Part shown: positions 9,209 to 17,906 of the stretch, in pieces
Layout of the letters: each line of letters starts with the position of its first letter
Numbering within the stretch: position 1 is the stretch's first letter
Assembly (NCBI RefSeq): GCF_014642875.1
Contig: NZ_BMJC01000001.1
Coordinates: 1,097,335 to 1,161,334 of the forward strand
DNA from: Puia dinghuensis
GTDB lineage: Bacteria; Bacteroidota; Bacteroidia; Chitinophagales; Chitinophagaceae
DNA: 64,000 nt
Reading direction: 5' to 3'
Translations under genes and position numbers: made by a program
Notes under the pieces: model-generated
Seen by the model: only the letters and a program-made list of their open reading frames with translations
Databases searched by the model: none
What the model was told of the DNA's origin: nothing

Positions 9209-9760
9209 TTATAAGCTATTGTAATTGCGGAAAGCGGCCGGTTCACCGGGCAGCCGCCGGAGATTGCCGCTGCGCAAAACGGCCTGCAGACTGTCCATCC
9301 GCATCGTCGCATCCGCCCTTGCCAAAGCCATCGCCGTATAGATGGCGCAGAAAGGCTGGAGATATCCCTCCACCTCATAGGCATAGCAATCGGCTTCTTC
9401 TATCCGGTAGGCAGCGATCAGTCCCATGATCGTCCGCTCATCCAGGTCTTGCATGTCACAGGCTACCAGCAGCAGGTCGTGCCGCGGAAATTGTCGGTGT
9501 ACGCTGAGAAGCCCGTTCAGCGGGCCCTGGCTTTCATCCATATCGACGATGAGACTGTCTGCGGAAAGTATAGCGGAATAGGCAGGCAACTGCCCTTTGT
9601 TGATGGAATAGACCACCGGAAGCTGGTGATGTGCTAGTTTATCGCCCATGGAAAGGGCCCAGGGCTTTCCGTCGGTATTTAGCAGCCCTTTGTCCCGGCC
9701 CATCCGGCGGCTTTCGCCACCACTGAGCACAACACCCAGCAGGTTACCCGCCGGTATCAT
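9209..9760 (-). CDS. mobA: Molybdenum cofactor guanylyltransferase
   Basis: MobA attaches GMP to molybdopterin to form the bis-MGD cofactor needed by the nitrate reductase encoded upstream. The nucleotidyltransferase loop VVLSGGESRRMGRDKG lies at the N-terminus, and DMDESQGPLNGLLSVH and ACDMQDLDE correspond to the GTP/metal-binding segments. I chose the methionine at 9760 (MIPAGNLLG) over the one at 9778; both overlap the end of moaE. It is the last gene of the leftward nitrate operon. The protein is about 183 residues, within the family range. Confidence 0.93.
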   Translation of the reverse strand: MIPAGNLLGVVLSGGESRRMGRDKGLLNTDGKPWALSMGDKLAHHQLPVVYSINKGQLPAYSAILSADSLIVDMDESQGPLNGLLSVHRQFPRHDLLLVACDMQDLDERTIMGLIAAYRIEEADCYAYEVEGYLQPFCAIYTAMALARADATMRMDSLQAVLRSGNLRRLPGEPAAFRNYNSL

Positions 9761-10241
9761 AGATATGCTTATTGACATCGCCCGTCACAGTGTGGCAATT
9801 GCAATTGTTGCCCCACTCTTTTGTTCCATCGGCATAGTGTTCGCATTTCCAGATGGGCGCCTCGTGCTTTATCCGGTCGATGATATACCGGTTGGCCGCA
9901 TAGGCTTCGCTGCGATGGGCAGAAGCCGTGATCACGACGACGGCGGTGTCGCCGATCGCTACTTTTCCAATACGGTGCTGGGCAACGGCGATCTTCAACG
10001 ACCATTTCTGTTTTGCCGTGGCCACGATCTCCGCGATCATCGATGTCGCCAGCGGGATATAGGCTTCATATTCGAGTAAGGAAACCGCCCGGCCCGCGTT
10101 GTTATCCCGCACTTCCCCGCTGAACAATACGACCGCACCAGCACCGGGGTGATGCGCACCTGCCAGCAACCCGGCCATATCGATGGGCGCTGCGCTGAGG
10201 GCCGCTACAGCCCTACCCTCCGCAAAACCTCCCGGGGGCAT
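9744..10241 (-). CDS. moaE: Molybdopterin synthase catalytic subunit
   Basis: MoaE transfers sulfur from the MoaD thiocarboxylate to precursor Z to make molybdopterin. Conserved pieces are GAGAVVLFSGEVRDNN, HRIGKVAIGDTAVVV and KHEAPIWKCEHYADG with the active-site lysines. The frame is open up to a methionine at 10358, which would give 204 residues and overlap moaD by 41 bases. The extra N-terminus is a low-complexity Ala/Glu/Gly stretch encoded by a DNA repeat, so I placed the start at 10241 (MPPGGFAEG), giving about 165 residues, closer to the usual ~150. The true start is uncertain. Confidence 0.88.
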   Translation of the reverse strand: MPPGGFAEGRAVAALSAAPIDMAGLLAGAHHPGAGAVVLFSGEVRDNNAGRAVSLLEYEAYIPLATSMIAEIVATAKQKWSLKIAVAQHRIGKVAIGDTAVVVITASAHRSEAYAANRYIIDRIKHEAPIWKCEHYADGTKEWGNNCNCHTVTGDVNKHIYDTGG

Positions 10242-10332
10242 CCCCGCAGGCTCTACCCTGCTCTCCGCCGCCGCGGGTGTCCCCGCTGCGACTCCCCTGC
10301 CCTCTGCTGCTTCTCCCCTACCCTCCGCTGCT
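10208..10332 (-). repeat. Degenerate ~20-bp direct repeats at the moaD/moaE junction
   Basis: Four imperfect copies of a purine-rich unit (minus strand roughly GCGGCGGAGGGTAGGGGAG) lie at 10332-10312, 10311-10292, 10272-10251 and 10223-10208. The first copy contains the last codons and TAG stop of moaD. The others encode the unusual Ala-Glu-Gly-Arg-rich leader in the moaE frame. Confidence 0.65.
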
Positions 10333-10560
10333 CGGGGGAATGATGACGACGGTGTCATATTCGTTCAATTTAAATTCGTTGTCGATGAATCCTTCTTCAA
10401 CGGCAAAGCGGCAGGAAGACAGTATCTCTCCGGCCTTATCGTTAAGGGTCAGCAACAGTGCCTTTAGTTCGTCGGTATTCCGGACGTGCTCTCCTGCGAC
10501 CTCGAATTCCGGCTGAAAGTAGTCTTTCAACCTGGCGTATACGTGAATTTTCATTGTCAA
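10318..10560 (-). CDS. moaD: Molybdopterin synthase sulfur carrier subunit
   Basis: The 80-residue ubiquitin-like protein ends in Gly-Gly (IIPPSSGG), the site that is adenylated and converted to a thiocarboxylate before sulfur transfer in the MoaD-MoaE complex. The N-terminus (MKIHVYARLKDYF) and the beta-grasp pattern fit the family. The adenylating partner MoeB is not encoded in this window. The gene sits 27 bases after moaA. Confidence 0.93.
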   Translation of the reverse strand: MTMKIHVYARLKDYFQPEFEVAGEHVRNTDELKALLLTLNDKAGEILSSCRFAVEEGFIDNEFKLNEYDTVVIIPPSSGG

Positions 10561-10587
10561 CCTCCCGGAAAATGCTCCGCCTTTTCC

Positions 10588-11559
10588 CTATCCACCAATC
10601 CTTAACATACTGAGATCACTTCCCACAAAACGCAACTCCTGCTTCTGCGCCAGCGCCTGCCGCAACTTCTCGTCCCACTCACCCTCCTTCTCCCCCATAT
10701 TTAGCTCTATCGGCTGATTACTGCTCAGGCATCCATAGATATGCCCGCTGCTGTCGAGCCGGAGCCGGTCGCAATCCCGGCAGAAAGGTTCACTCTCATT
10801 AGCAATGACGCCAAAACGATGTCCATCTTCCGTCGTCCAGTATCGCGCCGTGGCCGAAGCCGCCCTGGCCTGCGGCGTCAAGGTATAACGGCTGCCGATG
10901 GTCTGTAAGATCTCTTCCTGCGTCACGAGATAACGGTCCGCCTGGTCGTGCAGATGACCCATGGCCATCACTTCCAGGAAGCGAATGGTAAGCCCGCGGG
11001 AAAAAGCAAAATCGAGCAGCGGTAATAGCTGCGAGTCATTCATCCCTTTCATGACGACCGTATTGATCTTGACTTTCAGCCCTGCGGCTATGGCAGAATC
11101 GATGCCCTTAATGATCCGCGTCACCGAATGACGCCTGCTCATCCGGAAGAACACATCTTCATCGACGGCATCCAGCGACACATTGATGGCCTCGAGCCCG
11201 GCATCCTTCAACGACCCGGCCAGCCTTTCCAGCAGGAAGCCATTGGTCGTAAGCCGCACGGCGGGAATACCTGCGGCACGGATACCCCTGATCAGCGACG
11301 CCAGCCCCGGATACAACAGGGGCTCGCCCCCCGTCAGCCGGACAGTGTCCAACGGCAATTGGTCCCTAAGCCGGCAGATGATGGCCAACAGCTCGTCCAC
11401 GGGCAGACTCGGATGGGTGGCATTGGCCTGCTTTACTTCCTCATCTCCTGCGACGCAATAGACGCATCCAAGGTTACAATGCTGCAACAGGCTTACCCGC
11501 AGGGTCCGGAAAGTCCTTCCATATCGGTCTTTTATCTCTGCCATCATAAATGTGCGCAA
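10588..11559 (-). CDS. moaA: GTP 3',8-cyclase (radical SAM)
   Basis: MoaA catalyses the first step of molybdenum cofactor synthesis, rearranging GTP with two [4Fe-4S] clusters. The radical SAM motif CNLGCVYC (Cys28, Cys32, Cys35) and the C-terminal cluster segment FCRDCDRLRLDSSGHIYGC are both intact, and the protein ends in the conserved double glycine (LRIGG). A later methionine (MAEIKDRYG, 11544) aligns better with usual MoaA starts than the one at 11559. The gene is in the nitrate operon, between the rubredoxin fusion and moaD. Confidence 0.95.
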   Translation of the reverse strand: MRTFMMAEIKDRYGRTFRTLRVSLLQHCNLGCVYCVAGDEEVKQANATHPSLPVDELLAIICRLRDQLPLDTVRLTGGEPLLYPGLASLIRGIRAAGIPAVRLTTNGFLLERLAGSLKDAGLEAINVSLDAVDEDVFFRMSRRHSVTRIIKGIDSAIAAGLKVKINTVVMKGMNDSQLLPLLDFAFSRGLTIRFLEVMAMGHLHDQADRYLVTQEEILQTIGSRYTLTPQARAASATARYWTTEDGHRFGVIANESEPFCRDCDRLRLDSSGHIYGCLSSNQPIELNMGEKEGEWDEKLRQALAQKQELRFVGSDLSMLRIGG

Positions 11560-11586
11560 AGCGCCTTCTGTAAAGGTACGACAGTA

Positions 11587-13053
11587 CTACTCAACCGCGG
11601 GGGATTTTTCCATGGGCCGAAACTCGGATTTCGACCCGCCGCAAACGCTGCAGGCATAGTCCGATGCCACCTGGGCGAAAGGGGTGCCGGGCGCAATCCC
11701 CTGTTCTTCATCACCGTATTGTTCATGGTAGACCGTGAGACAGTTGCAGCACTGCCAGCCGCCCGCCGCCTCCTCTTTTCCCGCATGCATCGCGGTGGCT
11801 TGAGAGGGAAGAGGAGAATGCCGTTCGCTCTGCAGCCGGTAGAATTCCTTGCAGAGGGAGACTATGTAGGGGAAGAGATGTTCTTTTTCCAGGTCTTTTC
11901 GGTACAACACCGTTTCCCTGACATGCGGACTGAAATCGGGTGTATGCCAGATGGAGTATCGGTCGAGCAATTTCAGCTGGTCGGGCCGGATACCTTCCTG
12001 TTTCCGGATGACCACCGAACCCGGCAGGCCGGACCCGGCCTTTGTTTTGACGGAAAAGCTCAGTCCTTCCGTCCGGATATCGTCCTGGTCCAGCAGCCGG
12101 ACAAGATAGCGCTTTAACCGCAAGCCATCGGGACAAAGGTCCTCGATCTGCCAGTTCAATTCATTGGAAGCATGACGCACATTCATCCGGTATTTACCTA
12201 GTACATATTCCCACAACGGCACGTCATGCTCTTCAATGTCTTTTATCAGCAGAGACTTCCAGGGCGTCGTATACAACTGCCCCACTTTTGTCTGCAGGGC
12301 GATGAGACAGACGTCCTTTAGAAAGGCCAGGGGGAAGAGTTCTTCCCGCCGGTAGATGCCCAACCAGTTCTTATTACCACTGCGATTGAACCCCTCGTAA
12401 TAGGGCAGGCGAAATTCCGGCAGGCGTAGTGCCGGCAGGAGAGGCTGTTCGGAGAAGCCACCGCGGGTTTGAACGGCCTCGGCTAACCGCTGTCCCCAAT
12501 CCTCCCCTTCGCCTGCGAGCGGGAAGCATTCGTCTACTAGTTGGCATATCCGGGGGATCTCGGGCGAATAGATGCCGGCCTTCCAGTAATATAATCGATT
12601 GGAGCCCCGCTGGCGCAGAACCAGATACCAGTGATTATTGACGGGGCTACTAACAAAATTGAGATGACCGGTGAAAAACGGGACAAAGGACTGGCTGCTC
12701 TCCACCAGGTTGATCTTTAGCCGCGGGCGAAAATCGAATCCCCCCAGAATATCTTTATACAACCCCTCGCTCACCCAGGCGCTTCGCCCAAAGACCCCCT
12801 CGGCGACATAAGAGCTGATGATGTTGGGATGCACTTCGTTTTCCGTCTCGTAGAAGATGCCGGCCTGGTCGAGCTCTTTTAAAAAAGCCGGTCCATATTT
12901 ATCAGCCACCTTGCAAAACAGCTGCTGCCGGCTGCCCAGCTGCATCTCTTCCACCCTGGCGCGACCTGCCGCTTCCACAATGGAATAGAGCTCACCGGCA
13001 GCGACGATGCCGCCGGGCAGGTTGATCTTGACGTTATAGTTCTTACGAAACAT
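11587..13053 (-). CDS. Sulfite/nitrite-reductase-like protein with C-terminal rubredoxin domain
   Basis: The first ~400 residues follow the layout of siroheme reductases: a ferredoxin-like half domain (INLPGGIVAAGELYSIVEAA, then LGSRQQLFCKV) followed by a segment like the siroheme domain (FRPRLKINLVESSQSF). The C-x5-C and C-x3-C motifs that bind siroheme and the [4Fe-4S] cluster are absent. Residues ~433-482 form a rubredoxin domain with CxxC pairs Cys435/Cys438 and Cys468/Cys471 and the GIAPGTPF loop. The gene overlaps nitrate reductase by 11 bases. A likely role is electron transfer to or assembly of the nitrate or nitrite reductase; this is inference, and I know no defined function. Confidence 0.85.
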   Translation of the reverse strand: MFRKNYNVKINLPGGIVAAGELYSIVEAAGRARVEEMQLGSRQQLFCKVADKYGPAFLKELDQAGIFYETENEVHPNIISSYVAEGVFGRSAWVSEGLYKDILGGFDFRPRLKINLVESSQSFVPFFTGHLNFVSSPVNNHWYLVLRQRGSNRLYYWKAGIYSPEIPRICQLVDECFPLAGEGEDWGQRLAEAVQTRGGFSEQPLLPALRLPEFRLPYYEGFNRSGNKNWLGIYRREELFPLAFLKDVCLIALQTKVGQLYTTPWKSLLIKDIEEHDVPLWEYVLGKYRMNVRHASNELNWQIEDLCPDGLRLKRYLVRLLDQDDIRTEGLSFSVKTKAGSGLPGSVVIRKQEGIRPDQLKLLDRYSIWHTPDFSPHVRETVLYRKDLEKEHLFPYIVSLCKEFYRLQSERHSPLPSQATAMHAGKEEAAGGWQCCNCLTVYHEQYGDEEQGIAPGTPFAQVASDYACSVCGGSKSEFRPMEKSPAVE

Positions 13054-16000
13054 AGGCCTCCAATATCCTTTTTACTTCGGGCCGGCAGCTTCCGCAACCA
13101 GTGCCGGCCCCCGTTGCGGCGCACAGGTCGGAAAGTTCGGTGCAGCCTTCCGCTATCTTCTGTTCCAGGTTGCCCTTGCCAACATTGCTGCAGCTGCAGA
13201 CCAGCTTTCCCTCCACCGGCGTAGTCCTGCTGCCGTTGCGCAATAGTTGCAGGCGCCGTTCGCTAAGCTCGATCTTCCCCGTGATCCATTCGCGGAATTC
13301 CCTGAACTCGTCCTTGTCGCCGACCAGGATGGCGCCCACGAGCCGATCCTGGTGAATGATACATTTCTTGTAGTACCGCCGGGCCTTATCGATAAAGACG
13401 ATCTCTTCATATTCCTTGTTGTTGGGACAGTCCGGCAGCCCGATGCTGCAGAGATCGAAGCCATGAATTTTGATGATGTTCATCGGCACGGTGCCGCTAT
13501 AGTGGCTGGTAATGTCGCCATTGAGAAATCGGGCCAACGCCTCGGCCTGCTGTTCGGCTGCGGCCGTAAACCCGTAAAGATTGCCTTCGAATTCGGCAAT
13601 CTCCCCGATGGCGTGGATATGCTCATCGCTTGTCCGCAGATAACCGTCGACGATAAGTCCCCGCCGATGGTCGAGCCCGGCGGCCTTCGCGATCTCGATA
13701 TTGGGCACCGTGCCGATGGCGAATACAAGTGCATCACAGTCCAAAACCCGGCCGCTACGTAAGCGGACGCCGGTGAGTTTGGTCTGGCCATAAAACAGCT
13801 GCACTTCATCGGAATAATAAATGTTGCAGCCCTGATCGGCGATCTCGTCCTGTAACAGCTGGCTTCCCAGTGTGTCCAGCTGCCGGTCGAGGAAACGGCT
13901 GCTGCGATGGACAATCGAAACGGCAATGTCCATTTCCCGCAGAGAAGCGGCCAGTTCAAGACCCAGCAGCCCACCGCCAACCACGACACAATGTCCTCCG
14001 GGCGGTATCTGATGGCGGAAGCGGTCGGCATCCACCCGGCTGCGCAGGGTGAAGATACCTTCCAGCTGCGGACATTGCTTCGGCAGGGCAGCCCGACTAC
14101 CCGTGGCCAGGATTAACCGATCATACGCAGTGACGGCGCCCGTCGAGTCGGTTACCGTTTTCGCGACTCGATCGATCTGTTCGATGCTGACGCCACGGCG
14201 GAGGTCGATGTCTACATCTCCCTCTTCTTCGTCGGTCATTTTGACCAGCTGCTCCCAACGCTGTGCACCGCTGATATAATCCGGCAACTGTACCCGGTTG
14301 TAAAAAGGCAGGTTCTCTTTACTAAAGACGACGATCTCGTCTTCCTGGGTCAGCGCCCGGTAACTCCGGACGAACCCGTGCGCCCCCGCGCCCGCCCCCA
14401 CAATGACAATGCGCTCTTTTCTTTTTTTGTATTTCTCCACGCTTACCGCGCAGAACTTGAAGTCCGGCTCTTTGGAGACGGGATCGAGCAGCTTGTTGGT
14501 CACATTATTCGTCCGATTCAGATCGTTGCCCAATATCTTCCCCCAATGCATCGGTAAGAAAACAGTCCCTTTCTTTATACCGTCCGTTATCCGCGCCGGC
14601 ACCCGCACGTCACCACGCCGCGACCGGGCAACTATGATATCGCCTTCGGCAATGCCCAGCTCACGGGCGTTGTCGGGATGTATTTCCAAAAAAGCCTGGG
14701 GGATATGCTGTTTAAGCTTGTTCACCTTCCCCGTCTTTGTCATCGTATGCCATTGGTCGCGGATGCGCCCTGTCGTGAGGATCAGCGGGTAGTCGTCATC
14801 GGGCTGCTCGCTGCGTACTTCATCGGTTGGAGCATGAAAAACGGCTTTCCCGGAAGGGGTATAAAACTTGTGATCGATAAACAATCGCGGCGTCCCCTCC
14901 GCACTGGCAGCCCCGCCATCAGTAGGATACGGCCATTGCACCGAACGGCGGTCGCGCAGGATAGCATAGTCCAGTCCGCTGATATCGATAGATGTTCCCT
15001 TCGTCAAAAGCGCATGTTCGCGGAAAATATCTGCAGGACCTTCATAATCAAATCCGCTGAAACCCATTTTCTGCCCCAGCCGGCTAAAGATAACGGAGTC
15101 CGGCAGGGCTTCACCGGGCGGGTCGACGATCTTGTCCAACAGGCTGATCCTGCGTTCGGAATTGGTCATCGTTCCCTCCTTCTCCGTCCAGGCAGCCGCA
15201 GGCAGTATCAGATCGGCATAGGCCAGGGTCTCCGGCCGCCGGCTGACTTCCTGCACGACCACAAACCGCGCCTTCTTCATCGCTTCCTCCGCCAACCGGA
15301 CATCGGGCAGGCTTACCAGTGGATTTGTCCCCATGATCCAGATGGCTTTCATCCGGCCCTCGGCCAGCGCTTCGAATTGTTCGGTGGCGGTGAGCCCGGG
15401 CTTCGCGGATAGAGGCCCGCTGCCCCAATAGTCCTGTACAGCGCGGCGATGTTCGGCATTAGCCAGATCGCGGTGTGCCGGCAGTAGATTAGCCAGCCCG
15501 CCCGTCTCACGTCCCCCCATGGCGTTGGGTTGTCCCGTGAGAGAAAAAGGACCGCTGCCCGGGATGCCGATCTTGCCCGTCAGCAGGTGAAGATCGATCA
15601 GCGAAAGCACCTTGTTCACCCCCGATGCGCTTTGGTTCAGCCCCATGGTCCACATGCTCAGGTATCCTTTGGCGGCCCCGATCCAGCGCGCGGCCTTCCG
15701 AATATCTTCCTCGGGCAAACCACAGATAGCGGCAGCCTCTGTCACCGTCCGGGCGAATACCCTTTGCCGGTAGCTTTCGAATCCTTCGGTATGATCCATG
15801 ATAAAATCCGGGTGAAGATGCCCCTGCTCGATCAACAGCCGGCCGATGGCGTAATGAAGGGTGCTGTCCGTACCGGGGTTCAGCGGCAGGTGCAGGTCGG
15901 CAACGGCGGCAGTATCCGTCCGGCGCGGATCGACAATGATGATCTTCACACGTGGATTCGCGGCCTTATGGGCTTCCACCCGCCGCCACAGAATCGGATG

Positions 16001-16555
16001 ACACCAGGCCGGGTTGGCTCCAGTGACAAAGAAACAGTCGGCCAGTTCAATATCGGCATAGCTCACCGGGACACTGTCCTCACCGAGCGACAATTTATGG
16101 GCCGCCACCGCCGTGCTCATACACAGCCGGGAATTGCTGTCGATATTATTGCTGCCGATGAAGCCCTTCATCAACTTGTTGACGACATAGTATTCCTCGG
16201 TAAGACACTGTCCCGAGATGTAAAAACCAACACTATCCGGACCATACCGTGCGATCAGGCTGCGGAATACCGCCGCGGCCCGGTCGAGGGCGGTATCCCA
16301 ACTCACCCGTTGCAGGGGCATGCTTCTGTTCATCCGCATTTGCGGATAGAGCAGCCGGTCCTGCCGGTCGTTCACCGTATAATGCAGGTTCAACCCTTTG
16401 CTGCACAACATCCCTTTGTTGACAGGATAATCCGGGCTGCCCTCCACCGTTATACGACCTTTTCTATCCTTATAGACAGTGACGCCACAACCTACGCCGC
16501 AATAGCAGCAGGTGGAAAAGAATCGTTCGGTGTGACGGTGGTTTGTGGCAGCCAT
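13043..16555 (-). CDS. nasA: Assimilatory nitrate reductase fused to FAD/NAD(P)H oxidoreductase and BFD-like [2Fe-2S] domain
   Basis: The 1170-residue cytoplasmic enzyme would reduce nitrate to nitrite. Residues 1-~690 are a bis-MGD molybdoenzyme: N-terminal [4Fe-4S] cysteines Cys16, Cys19, Cys23 and Cys51, the likely molybdenum-ligand Cys145 (NSRLCMSTAV) and a C-terminal molydopterin-binding domain (MHWGKILGNDLNRTNNVTNKLL region). Residues ~705-1040 are an NirB/NasB-like flavoprotein (RIVIVGAGAGAHG, LILATGSRAALP, VVVGGGLLGLELA). The last ~60 residues are a BFD-like domain (VCSCSN, GTGCGSCRPEV). The fusion carries its own NAD(P)H electron path, separate proteins in many bacteria. Confidence 0.95.
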   Translation of the reverse strand: MAATNHRHTERFFSTCCYCGVGCGVTVYKDRKGRITVEGSPDYPVNKGMLCSKGLNLHYTVNDRQDRLLYPQMRMNRSMPLQRVSWDTALDRAAAVFRSLIARYGPDSVGFYISGQCLTEEYYVVNKLMKGFIGSNNIDSNSRLCMSTAVAAHKLSLGEDSVPVSYADIELADCFFVTGANPAWCHPILWRRVEAHKAANPRVKIIIVDPRRTDTAAVADLHLPLNPGTDSTLHYAIGRLLIEQGHLHPDFIMDHTEGFESYRQRVFARTVTEAAAICGLPEEDIRKAARWIGAAKGYLSMWTMGLNQSASGVNKVLSLIDLHLLTGKIGIPGSGPFSLTGQPNAMGGRETGGLANLLPAHRDLANAEHRRAVQDYWGSGPLSAKPGLTATEQFEALAEGRMKAIWIMGTNPLVSLPDVRLAEEAMKKARFVVVQEVSRRPETLAYADLILPAAAWTEKEGTMTNSERRISLLDKIVDPPGEALPDSVIFSRLGQKMGFSGFDYEGPADIFREHALLTKGTSIDISGLDYAILRDRRSVQWPYPTDGGAASAEGTPRLFIDHKFYTPSGKAVFHAPTDEVRSEQPDDDYPLILTTGRIRDQWHTMTKTGKVNKLKQHIPQAFLEIHPDNARELGIAEGDIIVARSRRGDVRVPARITDGIKKGTVFLPMHWGKILGNDLNRTNNVTNKLLDPVSKEPDFKFCAVSVEKYKKRKERIVIVGAGAGAHGFVRSYRALTQEDEIVVFSKENLPFYNRVQLPDYISGAQRWEQLVKMTDEEEGDVDIDLRRGVSIEQIDRVAKTVTDSTGAVTAYDRLILATGSRAALPKQCPQLEGIFTLRSRVDADRFRHQIPPGGHCVVVGGGLLGLELAASLREMDIAVSIVHRSSRFLDRQLDTLGSQLLQDEIADQGCNIYYSDEVQLFYGQTKLTGVRLRSGRVLDCDALVFAIGTVPNIEIAKAAGLDHRRGLIVDGYLRTSDEHIHAIGEIAEFEGNLYGFTAAAEQQAEALARFLNGDITSHYSGTVPMNIIKIHGFDLCSIGLPDCPNNKEYEEIVFIDKARRYYKKCIIHQDRLVGAILVGDKDEFREFREWITGKIELSERRLQLLRNGSRTTPVEGKLVCSCSNVGKGNLEQKIAEGCTELSDLCAATGAGTGCGSCRPEVKRILEAYVS

Positions 16556-16596
16556 ACGAATCTAATTAGGTGGAATTGGACTCCGTCCAATTCGGG

Positions 16597-17895
16597 TTAA
16601 GCCGTTGCCGGCGTAGTGGAAGCGGTCTCGCCCTGCGCCAGCGTTCGCCAGCGGGTGATCGAGACGATACAGGCGATGGTGACAACCGTCAGCCCGATAT
16701 AGGTAAATGCCTCCGCATATGTGATCGACTCTGATTTGAAAAGGAACCCGAAAAGCATACCGCCGAGATTGCCGCCCGCGCCGACGACCCCGCTGATGAG
16801 TCCCACATTCTTCTCATTGACAAAGGGGACGATGCCATACGTCGCGCCATTGGCCATTTTCAGGAAGAGCGCGAAGGACAGCATGAGGACAATGGCAAGG
16901 ACAAAGCTTGGAGCATGGGCAAAGGCGACCAGCCCCAACCCCTCCAGCCACAGACAACAAGCCAGCAGGATACCCTTACCGCGCATCCCCCAACGGGCGC
17001 CCACCTTGTCAGAACAGATGCCGCCAAGCGCACGGGCAAAGAGGTTCATAAAACCGAACAGCCCGGCCCAGAACCCGGCGCTGTGCTGCGACAGATGGAA
17101 ATTGTCGACAAAATGCAACGCCGCCACATTGTCGAAGGTGATCTCCATCCCGAAACACATGGCATAGGCCAGGGTCAGCACGACTACCCGCCAGTCGGCA
17201 AGAACTGACCAGTCGGTGCGGCGCTTGGCGGTAGGAACAGCCCGATTTATCTCGGAAAAATTGCCCGCCGGAGTATCTTTCGTATAACGGTAATAAAGCC
17301 AGGCGACGATCCACATCATGACGGCTGGCACGATCATGGCATAGCGCCAGGCAAAGTGCGGCAAATAGCCAAAACCTACAATAGCAGAAAAGATCAGCGG
17401 CATCACCATGTTGGTGACCCCGCCGCCCAGGTTACCCCAACCGCCGGTGATCGCATTGGCCGTCCCACGGATCTTCGCGGCAAACATCGTCGAAGCGTGA
17501 AACTGCGTAACGACAAAACTGGCGCCGATGATCCCGATAGCCAGTCTGAACAGCAGGAAGGTCGTATAGTCTTTAGCCAGCCCTACCAGCAGCACCGGGA
17601 TCGACCCGATGAGCAGCAGACGGACAGCCGTCTTCCGGGGCCCAAGCACATCACACAATTTCCCGATGATCAATCGGGCGATGATGGTCGAAGAGACGGA
17701 GGCGATGATCGTATTACCCACCTGTGCCTTTGTCAATCCAAGATCGGCACGGATGGTAGGCATCAGCGGCGCCAGGCCAAACCAGCCAAAGAAACAGACA
17801 AAGAACATGAGCCAGGTGATATGGAAGGTCCGCATCTGGATCGTATCCAGTGAAAAGAGTCGTATTTTATCGAGTGGTTGATTGATCTGTTGCAT
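16597..17895 (-). CDS. NarK/NasA-type nitrate/nitrite transporter (MFS)
   Basis: About 432 residues with twelve predicted membrane segments form an inner-membrane major facilitator carrier. The nitrate signatures are visible as GGWGNLGGGVTNMVMP and, in the second half, GVVGAGGNLGGMLFGF. I chose the methionine at 17895 (MQQINQPLDK); the frame is open to 18030, but that extension overlaps the upstream gene and is not transporter-like. It supplies nitrate to the reductase encoded 41 bases downstream. Confidence 0.94.
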   Translation of the reverse strand: MQQINQPLDKIRLFSLDTIQMRTFHITWLMFFVCFFGWFGLAPLMPTIRADLGLTKAQVGNTIIASVSSTIIARLIIGKLCDVLGPRKTAVRLLLIGSIPVLLVGLAKDYTTFLLFRLAIGIIGASFVVTQFHASTMFAAKIRGTANAITGGWGNLGGGVTNMVMPLIFSAIVGFGYLPHFAWRYAMIVPAVMMWIVAWLYYRYTKDTPAGNFSEINRAVPTAKRRTDWSVLADWRVVVLTLAYAMCFGMEITFDNVAALHFVDNFHLSQHSAGFWAGLFGFMNLFARALGGICSDKVGARWGMRGKGILLACCLWLEGLGLVAFAHAPSFVLAIVLMLSFALFLKMANGATYGIVPFVNEKNVGLISGVVGAGGNLGGMLFGFLFKSESITYAEAFTYIGLTVVTIACIVSITRWRTLAQGETASTTPATA

Positions 17896-17906
17896 TTTAA
17901 CGGATT

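Noticed and set aside
15530-16600. 356-residue forward frame opposite the nitrate reductase gene
   Set aside because: The reductase frame is unambiguous with cofactor motifs; the opposite frame has no recognisable features.
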